From NCBI RefSeq assembly GCF_000364445.2, contig NZ_CP043538.1:3613446-3677445 (forward strand): DNA of 64,000 nt, given 5' to 3'. Positions 45,068 to 55,570 of the stretch are shown here, in pieces. The notes beneath the pieces were generated by a model. It had not been told where the DNA came from. It saw only the letters and a list, made by a program, of their open reading frames with translations, and did not search any database. Each line of letters begins with the position of its first letter. Position 1 is the first letter of the stretch. This DNA comes from Methylobacterium mesophilicum SR1.6/6 (GTDB taxonomy: Bacteria > Pseudomonadota > Alphaproteobacteria > Rhizobiales > Beijerinckiaceae). The position numbers and the translations under genes are program-made.

Positions 45068-47404
45068 TCAGTGAAAGGCTTCGAGCAATGATAGCACATC
45101 GGCCTTCATATCGGTTGGACTGGTGTGTTTCGTCCACCACTCATCAATCTCACTGAACCCCTCCCCTAACAAGATCGCTTTCAAATCCGGTCCAGGCGAC
45201 TGCGGGGTCTCGAGATAGAGTCCGTAGAGGTCGGGCGCCTCGTAGAGCATCAAGCCGAATGTCACCGCCTCACTGCCGTGTGCAACTTCTATCTGAGAAT
45301 GCGGCTCCTCGCTCCAGCCAACCGTCTCGGAGTATTCGCTCTTCCGCAGGGCAGGATGCGTTATTCGTTTTAGGGTTTGATGAAGCGCGAAAGTATGCAG
45401 CTCGGCACGCGCGCCGTTCATTTGCAGTCTGCGCAGGGGATATATTCGATCCTCTTCGAATCGTAGCATCCTGGCGCTGCCGAAGCTGTAGATCTCAGGA
45501 GTATCGCGAATTACCTTGCGCCATAGATCGACGCCGGCGTCAGTCGCGACGATCGTTGCAAGCGTCGCAGACCAATCTGCTGACGAATCTAATTTGTCCC
45601 ACAGATCGCGCAGCACGCGACCTTCGTCGCGACCCTCCGCCGCGTTGCGCAGGAGGCGACGCCAACTCCACGGCTCGTCCTGAGTGATGACAAGCAGCGA
45701 GTGGTTCCGCCCCACTGGCAGCAGGAAGTCGCCAACGGTCAGCAGCGCGCGTTCCCAGACACGGCCGGCACCCGCTGGGTCGGTTTGCAGATCGTCAAAC
45801 ATTTGCGAGGCGCAATCGAGGTAGTGCTCGAACGGCTCGACTAGATCTGCCGCCGTCGACGCATCCAAGCGTGCGATTTCCGCCTCCGGTGCGTCCAAAT
45901 CGACGCCGGCAAACCGCAGCAGGAAGCCGATCTGGCCCCGGAAATAGGAGTGTCCCTCGGCCCGTCCTATCCGCTCCGGCCAGCCAGCGCCCAAACGAAT
46001 GAGGTGCGCCTTTATACGCTCCTCCGCGACTTGGAGGCGAAGGAAGCCCTGTACCTCAATACCGGGCTGAACGAGATAGGCCGTGATGTCGTCCATCCCG
46101 GCCGCAAGGTCCCGAACACCGGCGAGGCTGCGGCGCAGATCATCAGGCCGGTTGTAATCCGTATTTGTGGCAAGGTTCGTGACAACGCGCATCCACGCGG
46201 CAAAGCGCACCGGATCGACCGGACCGCATGTCGCGACAAGATACTGTACGTAGCCAGCAATTTGTACGAGCTGATCTAGCTTCAACTTCGTCGGCTGCGC
46301 GATGATATCCTTGAAAACACTCAACTCATCGAAATTTTGGTTCGCAGGGAGGTGGCGGCGGAACGGCTCCGGACCGGCGCTCCACCGTACCAGCAGTGTC
46401 GTCAGTGCAGCGATCATGTCCCAATCGAGCCAGCCACGGTCGTGAAACCAGGTGTAGGTGCTGGGCTCTGCGGATCGCAGCTCCGTAAGGTCCGCCGTAG
46501 TGCTGTCCGCCGCCGGCGCACGCGTGACAGCGATCACGACGCGCATGAAGTTCATGATTGCGTCGTCGAAGGTCGCCGTCCGTAGATCTCGGAATGGCCA
46601 GAAGAAATTCGACCAACGCGTGTCGATCTCGTGTGCAAAGAAATCAGCGATGGACCTGCCGCCACAGACTTCTAAACGCTCATTCGGAAATGAGCTCTGG
46701 AGATGGCGTTCAAATCGCGCTTTGAACGTCTCAAACGGCGTTAACGGTTTCCCGCGGGCATTCATTTTAATGTATAGATCGTCCGATAGATCGAATTTCT
46801 TCAGGTCTAGGACCTGAAAAGTGACCGCGGGAAGCTCGTCATCGATCAGTCGGCTAAAAAGTCCGGTTTCATTACGGAATATCAAGTGCATCCGGTCCAG
46901 CATGCTGATTGCAGAGCGGATCGTCGGGTCGAACTGCCAGCTCCGGAAGTACCACGGCTGGTCCGCAATCAAGGCCCCGAGATCGACGCAGTCCGTGCTC
47001 GCGGGCGTGGGTTCGTAGAGTGACAGTCCATTGATAAAATCGCGGCTCGACGGTCTCACCTCATAGGCGAACCGAGACTCAGCTGCCGAGACGAAGCGAG
47101 AACGGAAATCGTCAAGCCGTCCATCAACCCAAGCCAAGTACCAATGAAGGAGAAACAGCGTCGTAAGCCGCTGCTGCCCATCGAGTGGTCTGAATGCATC
47201 ACCGATTACGCTGCCATACACAAAGTCGAGGTCGAGCGGCAGCTTGGGATCGCCCGCCGGCAGGATCAGGGCCTGCCGTAGATCGGCGAGGAACTCATCG
47301 CGCACGATGTGCTGATCCGGCCGTCCCTGCGCGTAGTCGCGCTGAATCAATGGAATCTCGACACGACCATGATGCTCAACGAATTTGCTGAAGGTTGTTC
47401 TCAT
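45068..47404 (-). CDS. DUF262 domain protein (GmrS-like), last gene of defence operon
   Basis: A 778-residue protein. The N-terminal DUF262 motifs are clear: IPLIQRDYAQGR at 17-28, FVYGSVIG near 61, and LDGQQRLTTLFLLHWYLAW at 74-92, the DGQQR signature of the ParB/Srx-like NTP site. A middle segment includes DDLYIKMNARGKPLTPFETF and KARFERHL, seen in large DUF262 proteins. I find no DUF1524 HNH motif in the C-terminal half. The start at 47404 overlaps the stop of the upstream DUF262 gene (ATGA), so the two are coupled. DUF262 proteins sense modified or foreign DNA in type IV restriction (GmrSD, BrxU, SspE). Partnership with the HNH-bearing neighbour is inference. Confidence 0.85.
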   Translation of the reverse strand: MRTTFSKFVEHHGRVEIPLIQRDYAQGRPDQHIVRDEFLADLRQALILPAGDPKLPLDLDFVYGSVIGDAFRPLDGQQRLTTLFLLHWYLAWVDGRLDDFRSRFVSAAESRFAYEVRPSSRDFINGLSLYEPTPASTDCVDLGALIADQPWYFRSWQFDPTIRSAISMLDRMHLIFRNETGLFSRLIDDELPAVTFQVLDLKKFDLSDDLYIKMNARGKPLTPFETFKARFERHLQSSFPNERLEVCGGRSIADFFAHEIDTRWSNFFWPFRDLRTATFDDAIMNFMRVVIAVTRAPAADSTTADLTELRSAEPSTYTWFHDRGWLDWDMIAALTTLLVRWSAGPEPFRRHLPANQNFDELSVFKDIIAQPTKLKLDQLVQIAGYVQYLVATCGPVDPVRFAAWMRVVTNLATNTDYNRPDDLRRSLAGVRDLAAGMDDITAYLVQPGIEVQGFLRLQVAEERIKAHLIRLGAGWPERIGRAEGHSYFRGQIGFLLRFAGVDLDAPEAEIARLDASTAADLVEPFEHYLDCASQMFDDLQTDPAGAGRVWERALLTVGDFLLPVGRNHSLLVITQDEPWSWRRLLRNAAEGRDEGRVLRDLWDKLDSSADWSATLATIVATDAGVDLWRKVIRDTPEIYSFGSARMLRFEEDRIYPLRRLQMNGARAELHTFALHQTLKRITHPALRKSEYSETVGWSEEPHSQIEVAHGSEAVTFGLMLYEAPDLYGLYLETPQSPGPDLKAILLGEGFSEIDEWWTKHTSPTDMKADVLSLLEAFH

Positions 47405-49260
47405 TGAGTGAGCGCCTCGCTGGCGAAGAACCGTGTGAGCGTGTGCGCGATGGCGTCGGCGTAATGCTGGGCGTCCTGCGTAGTCCAGAACATCATATTG
47501 CCGACCTCTCGGCTGTAATATTTGAGAAAGACATTTCGGGTGCATACCGGCACGAACACGCTTGCCCGATCCCGCAGCAGCAACTGCTCGCGTTTCACAG
47601 CAAACACGGCGTTCTTGTAGCTGCGGTTGGTCCCGCTATCGAGCAGTGTGAGGTTGCCGAGCGTGTGGTCAGGCTCAGTAACCTTCTCCCCAAAGTACGT
47701 GAGGATGTCGCCGTCTATTCGACTGAAATCCTCGCGGCTCGTGCGATCGGTTGCCAGGTATGTCTCAATCCGCTCCACCAGTGCCGACGATCCATCGTTT
47801 GTCGATGAGCGCAGGAACGCCAGACAGTGATGAAGCCATTCCTGCTGTTCGTTTGGCCTGTCCGGGCGCTGGTCGCTCACCGAGCGGACATGCTCGATGT
47901 CCCACGATTCACGCTTGAAACTGTCGAACTGGAAGCGCACGTTCGAGTGCGGGTGCTCAAGCAACGTGGCGAGGTTGAACAGAAGCATTAGGTCACGGAT
48001 GCGGCCGTCGCCGTAGCCGATGTCACGACAAAGCGAGTCCACGTGACGAGCGATCTCGTCCGCAGCCATGGCGTCAATGTTCTTGTGCAACAACATCCGG
48101 AATACGCGTCCACGCAGGCTCGCAGCGAACGCTGCCTTTCTGGAGTTTCGACTTTCCTTAACCAGTGCTGCGATGTTGCCGATGCTATCGTGTTCTCGCT
48201 GAAGCACGAAGCCGAGGATGTGGAACAGTTCGCGATCCTCGAACCATTCCTCCAGCGTCATGAATAGATCTTTCACCCGCTGCCATTCTCGCTCGGCGCT
48301 GCGCTCTGTGCTGAGCACCCCAGCAAAGTGAGCGAAAACGCCATAATCTGCCGTGACGTCCTGGTCCGCGATCTGCGCCGCCAAGCGGAAGACCAGCCCG
48401 ATCCTGTTGGCCTCGCCGATGCTAGCGTTCTGGAGGAAGTACCAGACCGCATTATCCTGCAAGCGCTTCTCGATCTGGTCCCACTCATAAGCAATCCTCA
48501 GCGACAACCGGCCTGGCGAGCCTACGGCGCCCCCGCTCTCGTCGTTCGCCGCCCGACGCAGAAATAGCGCTCTGACTAGCTCGGTCTCGGTAAGCGGGAT
48601 CTTGCCGACGTTGAGTCGGGTAAAAGCTGCGATGGCGTCGTCCCCGCGCGCCAACTCGTACCAGATGACCCGCACGTTGCGACCCGCCTCATCATCGTTG
48701 AGGAGGTGCTGCAGGAGCTTCAGGGTGTGCATCCCATCGTGCTGCTTCACCCAAGCATCGATCGCGCGCCAAGCTTCACCGATGTGAAAGAAATCGACGT
48801 TCTCGTTCGTTCGCTCGAGGTCGATCGCCTCGAGGAAGGCGGTGTCGCGTGTTTCGTATGCGATCTTGAACGATGTCTTGCTGAGCAGCGCGATGATGTC
48901 CTTGCGATGCGCAAGGAGGATGAATAGCGTGGTAAGACGTTGCTGTCCGTCGATGACTTCATAGCTGCCATCTTCCTTGCGCCGAACAACCAGCGGCTGG
49001 AGGCAGTAGAAGGCCGATTTTTCCTTGCCCTCGCTGTTTTGAATAAACTCCCAAATGTCATCGAGCAGCTGGGTCACCTGTATACGGGACCACCGGTATC
49101 CACGCTGAAAAGCTGGGACGAAGTAGCGCGCTGGTACACCTTCATCGTCAGTGAGGAGCCGGGATACGCATCGCAGCTCGATCGATGGATGCGGCCGTGG
49201 CATCACAGGGACTGTTGGCAACATCGCAGTACCGTGCGTATTTGAGTTGCAATCATGCAT
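47401..49260 (-). CDS. DUF262-DUF1524 protein, GmrSD-like type IV restriction family
   Basis: A 619-residue two-domain protein. DUF262: FVPAFQRGYRWSRIQVTQLL at 48-67 and VIDGQQRLTTLFILLAHRKD at 103-122 (DGQQR NTP site), then FTRLNVGKIPLTETELVRAL. The C-terminal DUF1524 His-Me-finger nuclease shows WDIEHVRS (His457) and LGNLTLLDSGTNRSYKNAVF (Asn536, Asn545, Asn550) plus the following AVKR. GmrSD and relatives cut DNA with modified bases; SspE and BrxU use the same pair of domains with other defence systems. It lies 39 bases behind the DruE-like gene and overlaps the second DUF262 gene. Start uncertain: ATGs at 49260, 49224 or 49203. Confidence 0.88.
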   Translation of the reverse strand: MHDCNSNTHGTAMLPTVPVMPRPHPSIELRCVSRLLTDDEGVPARYFVPAFQRGYRWSRIQVTQLLDDIWEFIQNSEGKEKSAFYCLQPLVVRRKEDGSYEVIDGQQRLTTLFILLAHRKDIIALLSKTSFKIAYETRDTAFLEAIDLERTNENVDFFHIGEAWRAIDAWVKQHDGMHTLKLLQHLLNDDEAGRNVRVIWYELARGDDAIAAFTRLNVGKIPLTETELVRALFLRRAANDESGGAVGSPGRLSLRIAYEWDQIEKRLQDNAVWYFLQNASIGEANRIGLVFRLAAQIADQDVTADYGVFAHFAGVLSTERSAEREWQRVKDLFMTLEEWFEDRELFHILGFVLQREHDSIGNIAALVKESRNSRKAAFAASLRGRVFRMLLHKNIDAMAADEIARHVDSLCRDIGYGDGRIRDLMLLFNLATLLEHPHSNVRFQFDSFKRESWDIEHVRSVSDQRPDRPNEQQEWLHHCLAFLRSSTNDGSSALVERIETYLATDRTSREDFSRIDGDILTYFGEKVTEPDHTLGNLTLLDSGTNRSYKNAVFAVKREQLLLRDRASVFVPVCTRNVFLKYYSREVGNMMFWTTQDAQHYADAIAHTLTRFFASEALTQ

Positions 49261-49299
49261 GCTTCGTCGAGGCCTGCGGTCAAGCTGGCCGGAACGCGA

Positions 49300-52200
49300 T
49301 CACCCAGGCTTCGAGCTGGAGGCAGCGGCGGTCCGCGTCACCACGATCCAAGTGCGATGTGTGGATGAAGCCTGCACCTGGAGCTTGGCGGTGCGCAAAT
49401 TCTCCGCCTGTCCCGCTGCGGACAGCTGAAAGCCGAAGCGTGTGCCGCGCTGAAGCGGGCGCCAATAGCCCACACCTTGATCGAGAACGATGCGCACACT
49501 GGTTCCGTCCGCGTAGCGCAGCGTGAGTGTGCGGCCGTGTGGAAGGTTTCGTTTGTCGCCGCGGTGTAGGACGGCGCGCGTACTGAGACCTCGGAGCAGA
49601 GTCCCCGTGACTGCGTGACAGTGGGGATCGTGCTGCCAATCGTGCTCGATGTAGCTCGGAGACGTGGCGTGGCGGTTCAATCCACCCTGGGCAGTCGCGA
49701 CCCTGATCGTCGTCTGCGACGTGCGGCCCGGTGCGTGCGCGAGCACTTCTATGATCAGACGCAACGGGAGTGGTGCGAGGAGGTAGCGATCCGAATAGTC
49801 CATGCTCGTGAGTGGCGTCTGCCCTCGCGCGTAATGTGCCAGCACGGGAACCTTGGCGATTAGGAGCTGCCAGAAGCTCGATCCGAACGCTTCAATCGCG
49901 CCGTTCAGCTCCGAGCCGACATCAATCAGCACTGTGTCGGGCGCGGGACGCAAAAAAGCTGTGGCGTCGATGACGTCGCCAGAGTCCATGAGGCCTTCGC
50001 TATGACCGCGGACGATCGGCGCTTCGGCGTCTCCTCCCCAAGCTGGACCGGGAAGGCAACCTTCGCGCGAGCGGCTCGCCCAGAGGATCCCGCTTGTCGC
50101 ATCGCCGACCTGCGCCAGTGCGACCCCCGCTCCGACGGTACGTGGCTTTGTCACTTGGCGCACCGTGGCACCCGAGCGCATCAATAAGCCGAAGATCGTG
50201 AGGCGCAGGCTCTCGTCTGCCCCTTGCAGAAGTGCTTTCGGCCCAACGATCTCGACTTTGCGATCGCGCAGGGCCAAGCGCCGAACGAGCGAAACGGCAG
50301 GCCAGCGCGCCACATCCCAGTCCTTGGGATCGCCATCGATCCAGAGCGTCAGTCCGACGTCAGGCTTCTTCTCCATCTCGCGCATGATGGCGTCGGCAAG
50401 CGGCTGCATCTCCGCAAACGTCTCTGCCGGGGCAAACAGACGGTCCTCTGCCGGGATCGCCAAGCGCGGCAAGACGCGCTCCTTCATGAACGAAAGGGCG
50501 CCGATCCGGTCAATTGTTTGGTTCTCAAGGTCGCGCGAAAGCACGCAGTCCACGCACCCTTGTCGGCAATGCTGACCATGCCGGCAGTCGAGGATCGCAC
50601 GAGTCGACCCCAAGAGTTCGACGAGATGCGGTCCGGCCCACACGGAGAAACCAGCGCCACCAGCAGCTCGATCGAACAAGAAGATCGACCAGCGCGGTTC
50701 GGTGCCTTCAGCCTCGCGGGTTTGCGTGATCCCGAAGCCGATCTCCCCCGGCTCAACGCCGAGCTTCTGGGCCAGGGCATCGCGCAAAGCCGCAGCAATT
50801 GGGTAACCGATCGCCGGGCCCTCAAGCCCGGTCAGCTGCAGTTCGAGGACGTCCGTAATCGTTTCGTGACCAAGGTAGTGATGGCGCTGAATGGCGAATG
50901 GGCGGTCTTGCGCATCGCAGATCGGCTGCTCCTTGCGGCTTGTGCGCAAGGGGCGATGCGCCAGCATCTCGCCGGGCAGCGGCGGTGCGTCCTCCCGCGG
51001 ACCCGTTTCCGGAGCCGCGCGTCCGCAGCACAGGCAGACCGCGTAACCGTGCTCCGTTGCTCCGGTTGTGTAGTGAAACACCATCCCGTTGCGGCTCGCA
51101 CGAAATCGTCCAACCTCGGGATCGGAGAACGACGTCCACGCGCCACCGCGTGCCGCCACCCAGGGCAGACGTGGCGGCACGAAGGCGACGCTCTCGATCT
51201 CGGAATGTGGTTTCGTCACGGGGTCGCACGTGAATCCGGACGGGCGTAGGTAACGATGCCACTTGAGCGCGCGTCCGGCCTCGCCGCAGCTTGGGCACGC
51301 CTCAGGCTGCCGGTGCGCAGTGTCAGTCGCCCCACAGCGCTCACACCGCCAGGCGAAGCGCAGCGACTGAATCTCCGGGACGCTCGACTCGCTCGCGGGA
51401 CGCTTCCAGTCGAGGCGCACGCCCGCGGATCGATAGACAATCCCGTCGAGCACGATCTCCGAACCTGGCGCGTAATCACGGATTGCGAGGTCGAGCTGGC
51501 GGGAAGGCGCATCGCGATGGCGCAGGCGTTTCGAAGCGTCGTCGTCTTGATCCGGGGCCCGACGCTCCTTGATGAAAGCGTTCGAGTTGTCGAAGGGTAC
51601 GACGTCTGTCGGGAAGCCGTGCGCTGGCAGGAAGCTGTGCGAGGCGAGCTCGGCCAGCAGGTACTCCCCAGTCAGGCGCTGCATGGCGATTTTCAGCGCC
51701 GTGTGTGCTGCGCTCCGCTCCTTCGCAGCCACGAGGAGATCGGCGCGAACAACGTCCCACTCCTGCTCGAAGGCAGACCGGAGCTCGCTCAGCTGATCCC
51801 GCGTGCCGTCGATTGCGACCTCGGCACGGGCCTCAAACGGGGTGCCGCGCAGGAGCACGCTGAGGTCAGCGACGAGGCCAGCGTCGGCGCGCGTCGTCGG
51901 GGCATCGATCCAGCCGAGCAAACCCTCGGCAGGGGATTCGCCGGGAGCGGCGCGCGTGCCGTCGGCGTAGAGCCCATAGAAGTAGCCGACCTCAAGCTTG
52001 GGCAACTCGGCGCCCGTCGCGGCCAGGAAGCGCGCGAGCAGGAGCGCGTTGACGTGGCGCTGCGCAATCACGGCGCTGTCGAGCGAGACCGTTGGGGCCG
52101 CGATTGTCCGGGTGAGGAGAGAGAGGGGGTTGCGAAACACCGACAGCTCGGTCGGCCGGTGTTTGCACAGCGTGAGGGAGAGCGCGATCGCCTGGCCACG

Positions 52201-55200
52201 CCGGCCCGCCCGCCCGACACGCTGCCGGTATGAGGCCGCCGAGGGCGGCACGTTGGTCATCAGGACGGTGCCAATGCTGCCAATGTCGACGCCCATCTCC
52301 ATTGTCGTCGAGCAGTTGAGCACATTGATGTGGCCGCGCCGGAACGCCGTCTCGTAGGCGCGCAGCCGGCGTCCGGGTTGCTGGGCGGAGTGCTCCGCCG
52401 AGCGGAAGAAGGCATCCTGGCGCGCGATGCGGTCGTGCAGATCGCTCCAGTGGCCGCGCTGACGCAACGCACGCACGTCAGTATCTTCGTTCAGCCAAGC
52501 CTCGATCGCGTCTGGTTCCACCGCGGAGACGCCGCTGCGCCCGAACGCGAATGGGAAGCTCGGCATCGCGATCGGTTCGGCTGGGAGGAAGACGTCGCCG
52601 GGCGCGCGCGGGTTCGGCGAGAGGCCGCGAAAGGTGCGATCAACGATCCGACGCGTGATCGGGCACAGATAAGCCGCGCGCACCGGCGCGAGCGTGATCT
52701 TCTCGGGATCGAGCTGCGTGCCCGAGACCGAGTCGGCCTTGAGCAGCGGCCAAATCGCCTCCCACGCGTGTCCCATGCAGGCGATGAGATCGTCGCGGTG
52801 CGCCGGATTGTCGAAATCGAGCTTCAGACCCGCGGCAAGGAGCGAGACGATGATGGGCCGTCGTGCCGAGGTCGCGTACGGCTGCGGCCACGCGCGCAGC
52901 TTCTTATCGCCGTATGTGTTGCTGCCGGGCGGGACGATGAACCGCTTCGGGACGTCCGGCATGATCCAATGCAGGATCTCCCGGTCCGTGTCGACGGCGA
53001 CGTTGCCGCGAAACACCCGCGTCAGCGCGAGTGTCAGGAAGTCGCGCCAGTCGGCAAGCGTGCCCCCGTGCCGAGCGAATGCGCTGGGAGAGGTCGTGAC
53101 CCTCTCCTCGATGTGGTGAAAGCATAGGCGCAGAAGTCCCATGGTCTCGAGACTGTTCGCCGTCCTGGGCTGCCGGATGATCTCGCGCAGGACGAGGAAA
53201 CGCGCGAAGGTAGTCTCATCCGAGAAGGCCGCCTCGCGCTCCGTCCAGATCGCCTCTCGGATCCAGCGCCGGCAGATCTCATCCTTCTGAATCATCTGCA
53301 GCGCGTCCGCCCAGGTCAGGCGCATCTCGCTCGGCTGTAGGCGCGCGATCTCGTCGACTATTGGCCGGCGACCGAGGGACAGGACGCTCGCGAGTGCCGG
53401 GTTAGCTGCGATCGCCGCATCGACTTGAGCAAGTTCTGCCTGTTTCGCTTCGAGCGTTTGGCGCAGATCCGAAGTCAGGAAAGGCTGGGCCTGCACACCG
53501 TGATAGAGGAGCGCGCGCACGTGATTTCGCTCCGCGTCGCGCTGCAGCTTGGCCGCGAGGCGGGCGGTGCCTTGGCGGCTATCCGTGAAGGTCAGGATCT
53601 GCCGGCCGGCTGCCGGCAGCACGCCCGGCGTCTCGCGGTTGCCAGCCAACGGCTCGGCGCCGCTCACGAGTTCGGGCACGATGCTGCCCAGGAGAAACGG
53701 ACCGCTGACCCGGAAATTCTGCAGGCGCAGGCCCTTGCCGTCGAAGGGCACACCGCAGTGCGGGCATTGGTCCGCGCTCGTCAGGGGCAGCGCGAGCGTC
53801 CCCGGCTCGCCCGCGTCGAGGATGGTGCCGGTCGCCCGCGCTAGCACGACCGGTCGCGCCTTCGACGCCGCCGGCGCGGTGATCAGCACGCGGTGGGGAT
53901 CGACGGTCTCTTTAGTGGCGAATGGATCCTCGGAGTTGGCCTCGGGCGTCTCCTCGACGAGTTCAGTGAGGAATTCGTCCTCCGTGCGCGCCGCGCGCGC
54001 AGGCGTCAGTCGCTCAATCCCCTCACGATCCGCCTCGCGCAGCGCATCGAGCGCCGTCTCGCCGCACTGGTTGCAGAAGACCACCTCGAACACCGGGGCC
54101 TCGCAGTGCGTGCAGCGATCGAGCCGCTCCTGGAACACCGCGCCGAACGGCCAGTCCGGTCCATCGAGAAGGGTTCCGGCCCGTCCGCGGCAATTGCTGT
54201 CGGCGCAGGCCCATAGACCGCCTTGTGTACGGTGGAAGCCGTGTACCTTGAGCGGCTGCAGGTGTGTCGGGGTCTCGCCGGACAGGACTTTGCGCGCGCG
54301 GGCCGCGGCGGCGAGCAGCGCGTCGCCGTGGTTGGGGGAGACACCAACGGTCTTGAACCACTCGGCTGCCGTGCGCGGACCAGCTACAAGGCTCGCGAAG
54401 CCGCGCTGAAACGCCGGCGTGCTGCCCAGGCGGTCGAACAGCGACAGCGGGTCGGCGACCGCCAGCTCCTCGGGCGTGGGCAAGGCGAGGGCGTCGCGCA
54501 CTGGCGGCAGAGTCGGGGGCTGCCGATGTCCCTCGACGACGCTGACAGCGTCTCGCGACACGCCGGCGACCTCCGCGAGAAAAGCGGCGAGCGCGTCGAG
54601 TGTGCGCGGATCGTTCGCGCGCCCAATCGTGGCTGACGTAGCCACGAAGCGCACCTGCTCCGGCTCGACGCCGAAGGCCCGGATCACGCGACGCAGAAGC
54701 AGCGACAATTCCGCGGCCTGCGAGCCGACGTAGGAGTGGGCCTCGTCGAGGATAATGTAGCGCAGCTGTCCTTGCGAGCGCTGCAGGATGGGCTGATCCT
54801 CTTTGCGGATCAGCATGTACTCCAGCATCGTGATGTTGGTCACGAGGACGGGTGGCGGATCGCGGCGCAAGAGGTGGCGCGAGCGGACTTCCTCCGGCGT
54901 CTTCGCCTGTTCGGCGGCCGGGATTTGATCCTTCGTTTCGCCGTTGTAGAGGCAAAAGCGCAGATCGCCTTTGAAGGGCCGCGTCCAGTCCGATAGGCGC
55001 TCGCGCTGGCTGTTGATCAGCGCGTTGAGCGGATAGAGCATGAGCGCCTGAACACCGCGCAACGGGCCGCCCCGGGCGGCCGCGGCCTGCGCCAGGTGCT
55101 CGAGCAGCGGCACAAGAAAACACTCTGTCTTGCCGGAACCGGTGCCGGAGGTCACGAGGACCGAACGGGGCGTATCGGCTAGCAGATGACGCCAAGCGGC

Positions 55201-55542
55201 GAGCTGATGCGTGTAAGGGTGGCGGTCGCGCGGCAGGCGGTAGCGCTCGCGCCCGTCCGGATCGGGCAGATCGCGGCCGTCGAGAGCCGCCACCACGCTC
55301 TCGCTCAGGAGTGTGCCTGCCAAACTCCCGAAGGTCTCGCGTGCCATCGCCCAGCCGTGCGCCGCCTCGATGATCGGCTCGGCCAGGAACGCGTTCGGAT
55401 CGCCGCCCGCCGGCATGGTGGCGAGGAGATGCGCGCGCAGAGCCTGCGAGCGCAGGGCCGACCAACCGAGGACCGCAGCGGTCGAGCGCGCCGCGATGCG
55501 ATCGAGGGTCCCGAAGGCGGCGGCGGGTCGCACGAGGTTCAT
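49300..55542 (-). CDS. druE: DruE-like giant helicase with DUF1998/MZB C-terminus (Druantia)
   Basis: A 2080-residue superfamily 2 helicase. Motif I TSGTGSGKTE (131-140), PVLVTNITMLEYMLIRKED (231-249), DEAH (266-269), motif III VATSATIG (300-307). Cys pairs HCEAPVF and FCNQCGE suggest a zinc site near residue 490. The second RecA domain has VLNCSTTMEMGVDIGSIGTV and YRQRVGRAGRRGQA. A DUF1998-like part near residue 1680 has GAGFSVW, CRHGQHCRQGCVDC (Cys4) and LENQTI. Size and order match DruE, the hallmark of Druantia anti-phage systems. ATG 55542 follows AGGAAG; a TTG at 55563 is possible. It starts 28 bases behind the DruH-like stop. The last 300 residues are less conserved. Confidence 0.85.
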   Translation of the reverse strand: MNLVRPAAAFGTLDRIAARSTAAVLGWSALRSQALRAHLLATMPAGGDPNAFLAEPIIEAAHGWAMARETFGSLAGTLLSESVVAALDGRDLPDPDGRERYRLPRDRHPYTHQLAAWRHLLADTPRSVLVTSGTGSGKTECFLVPLLEHLAQAAAARGGPLRGVQALMLYPLNALINSQRERLSDWTRPFKGDLRFCLYNGETKDQIPAAEQAKTPEEVRSRHLLRRDPPPVLVTNITMLEYMLIRKEDQPILQRSQGQLRYIILDEAHSYVGSQAAELSLLLRRVIRAFGVEPEQVRFVATSATIGRANDPRTLDALAAFLAEVAGVSRDAVSVVEGHRQPPTLPPVRDALALPTPEELAVADPLSLFDRLGSTPAFQRGFASLVAGPRTAAEWFKTVGVSPNHGDALLAAAARARKVLSGETPTHLQPLKVHGFHRTQGGLWACADSNCRGRAGTLLDGPDWPFGAVFQERLDRCTHCEAPVFEVVFCNQCGETALDALREADREGIERLTPARAARTEDEFLTELVEETPEANSEDPFATKETVDPHRVLITAPAASKARPVVLARATGTILDAGEPGTLALPLTSADQCPHCGVPFDGKGLRLQNFRVSGPFLLGSIVPELVSGAEPLAGNRETPGVLPAAGRQILTFTDSRQGTARLAAKLQRDAERNHVRALLYHGVQAQPFLTSDLRQTLEAKQAELAQVDAAIAANPALASVLSLGRRPIVDEIARLQPSEMRLTWADALQMIQKDEICRRWIREAIWTEREAAFSDETTFARFLVLREIIRQPRTANSLETMGLLRLCFHHIEERVTTSPSAFARHGGTLADWRDFLTLALTRVFRGNVAVDTDREILHWIMPDVPKRFIVPPGSNTYGDKKLRAWPQPYATSARRPIIVSLLAAGLKLDFDNPAHRDDLIACMGHAWEAIWPLLKADSVSGTQLDPEKITLAPVRAAYLCPITRRIVDRTFRGLSPNPRAPGDVFLPAEPIAMPSFPFAFGRSGVSAVEPDAIEAWLNEDTDVRALRQRGHWSDLHDRIARQDAFFRSAEHSAQQPGRRLRAYETAFRRGHINVLNCSTTMEMGVDIGSIGTVLMTNVPPSAASYRQRVGRAGRRGQAIALSLTLCKHRPTELSVFRNPLSLLTRTIAAPTVSLDSAVIAQRHVNALLLARFLAATGAELPKLEVGYFYGLYADGTRAAPGESPAEGLLGWIDAPTTRADAGLVADLSVLLRGTPFEARAEVAIDGTRDQLSELRSAFEQEWDVVRADLLVAAKERSAAHTALKIAMQRLTGEYLLAELASHSFLPAHGFPTDVVPFDNSNAFIKERRAPDQDDDASKRLRHRDAPSRQLDLAIRDYAPGSEIVLDGIVYRSAGVRLDWKRPASESSVPEIQSLRFAWRCERCGATDTAHRQPEACPSCGEAGRALKWHRYLRPSGFTCDPVTKPHSEIESVAFVPPRLPWVAARGGAWTSFSDPEVGRFRASRNGMVFHYTTGATEHGYAVCLCCGRAAPETGPREDAPPLPGEMLAHRPLRTSRKEQPICDAQDRPFAIQRHHYLGHETITDVLELQLTGLEGPAIGYPIAAALRDALAQKLGVEPGEIGFGITQTREAEGTEPRWSIFLFDRAAGGAGFSVWAGPHLVELLGSTRAILDCRHGQHCRQGCVDCVLSRDLENQTIDRIGALSFMKERVLPRLAIPAEDRLFAPAETFAEMQPLADAIMREMEKKPDVGLTLWIDGDPKDWDVARWPAVSLVRRLALRDRKVEIVGPKALLQGADESLRLTIFGLLMRSGATVRQVTKPRTVGAGVALAQVGDATSGILWASRSREGCLPGPAWGGDAEAPIVRGHSEGLMDSGDVIDATAFLRPAPDTVLIDVGSELNGAIEAFGSSFWQLLIAKVPVLAHYARGQTPLTSMDYSDRYLLAPLPLRLIIEVLAHAPGRTSQTTIRVATAQGGLNRHATSPSYIEHDWQHDPHCHAVTGTLLRGLSTRAVLHRGDKRNLPHGRTLTLRYADGTSVRIVLDQGVGYWRPLQRGTRFGFQLSAAGQAENLRTAKLQVQASSTHRTWIVVTRTAAASSSKPG

Positions 55543-55570
55543 GGCCAAGAAACTTCCTGACAACGTTGGA

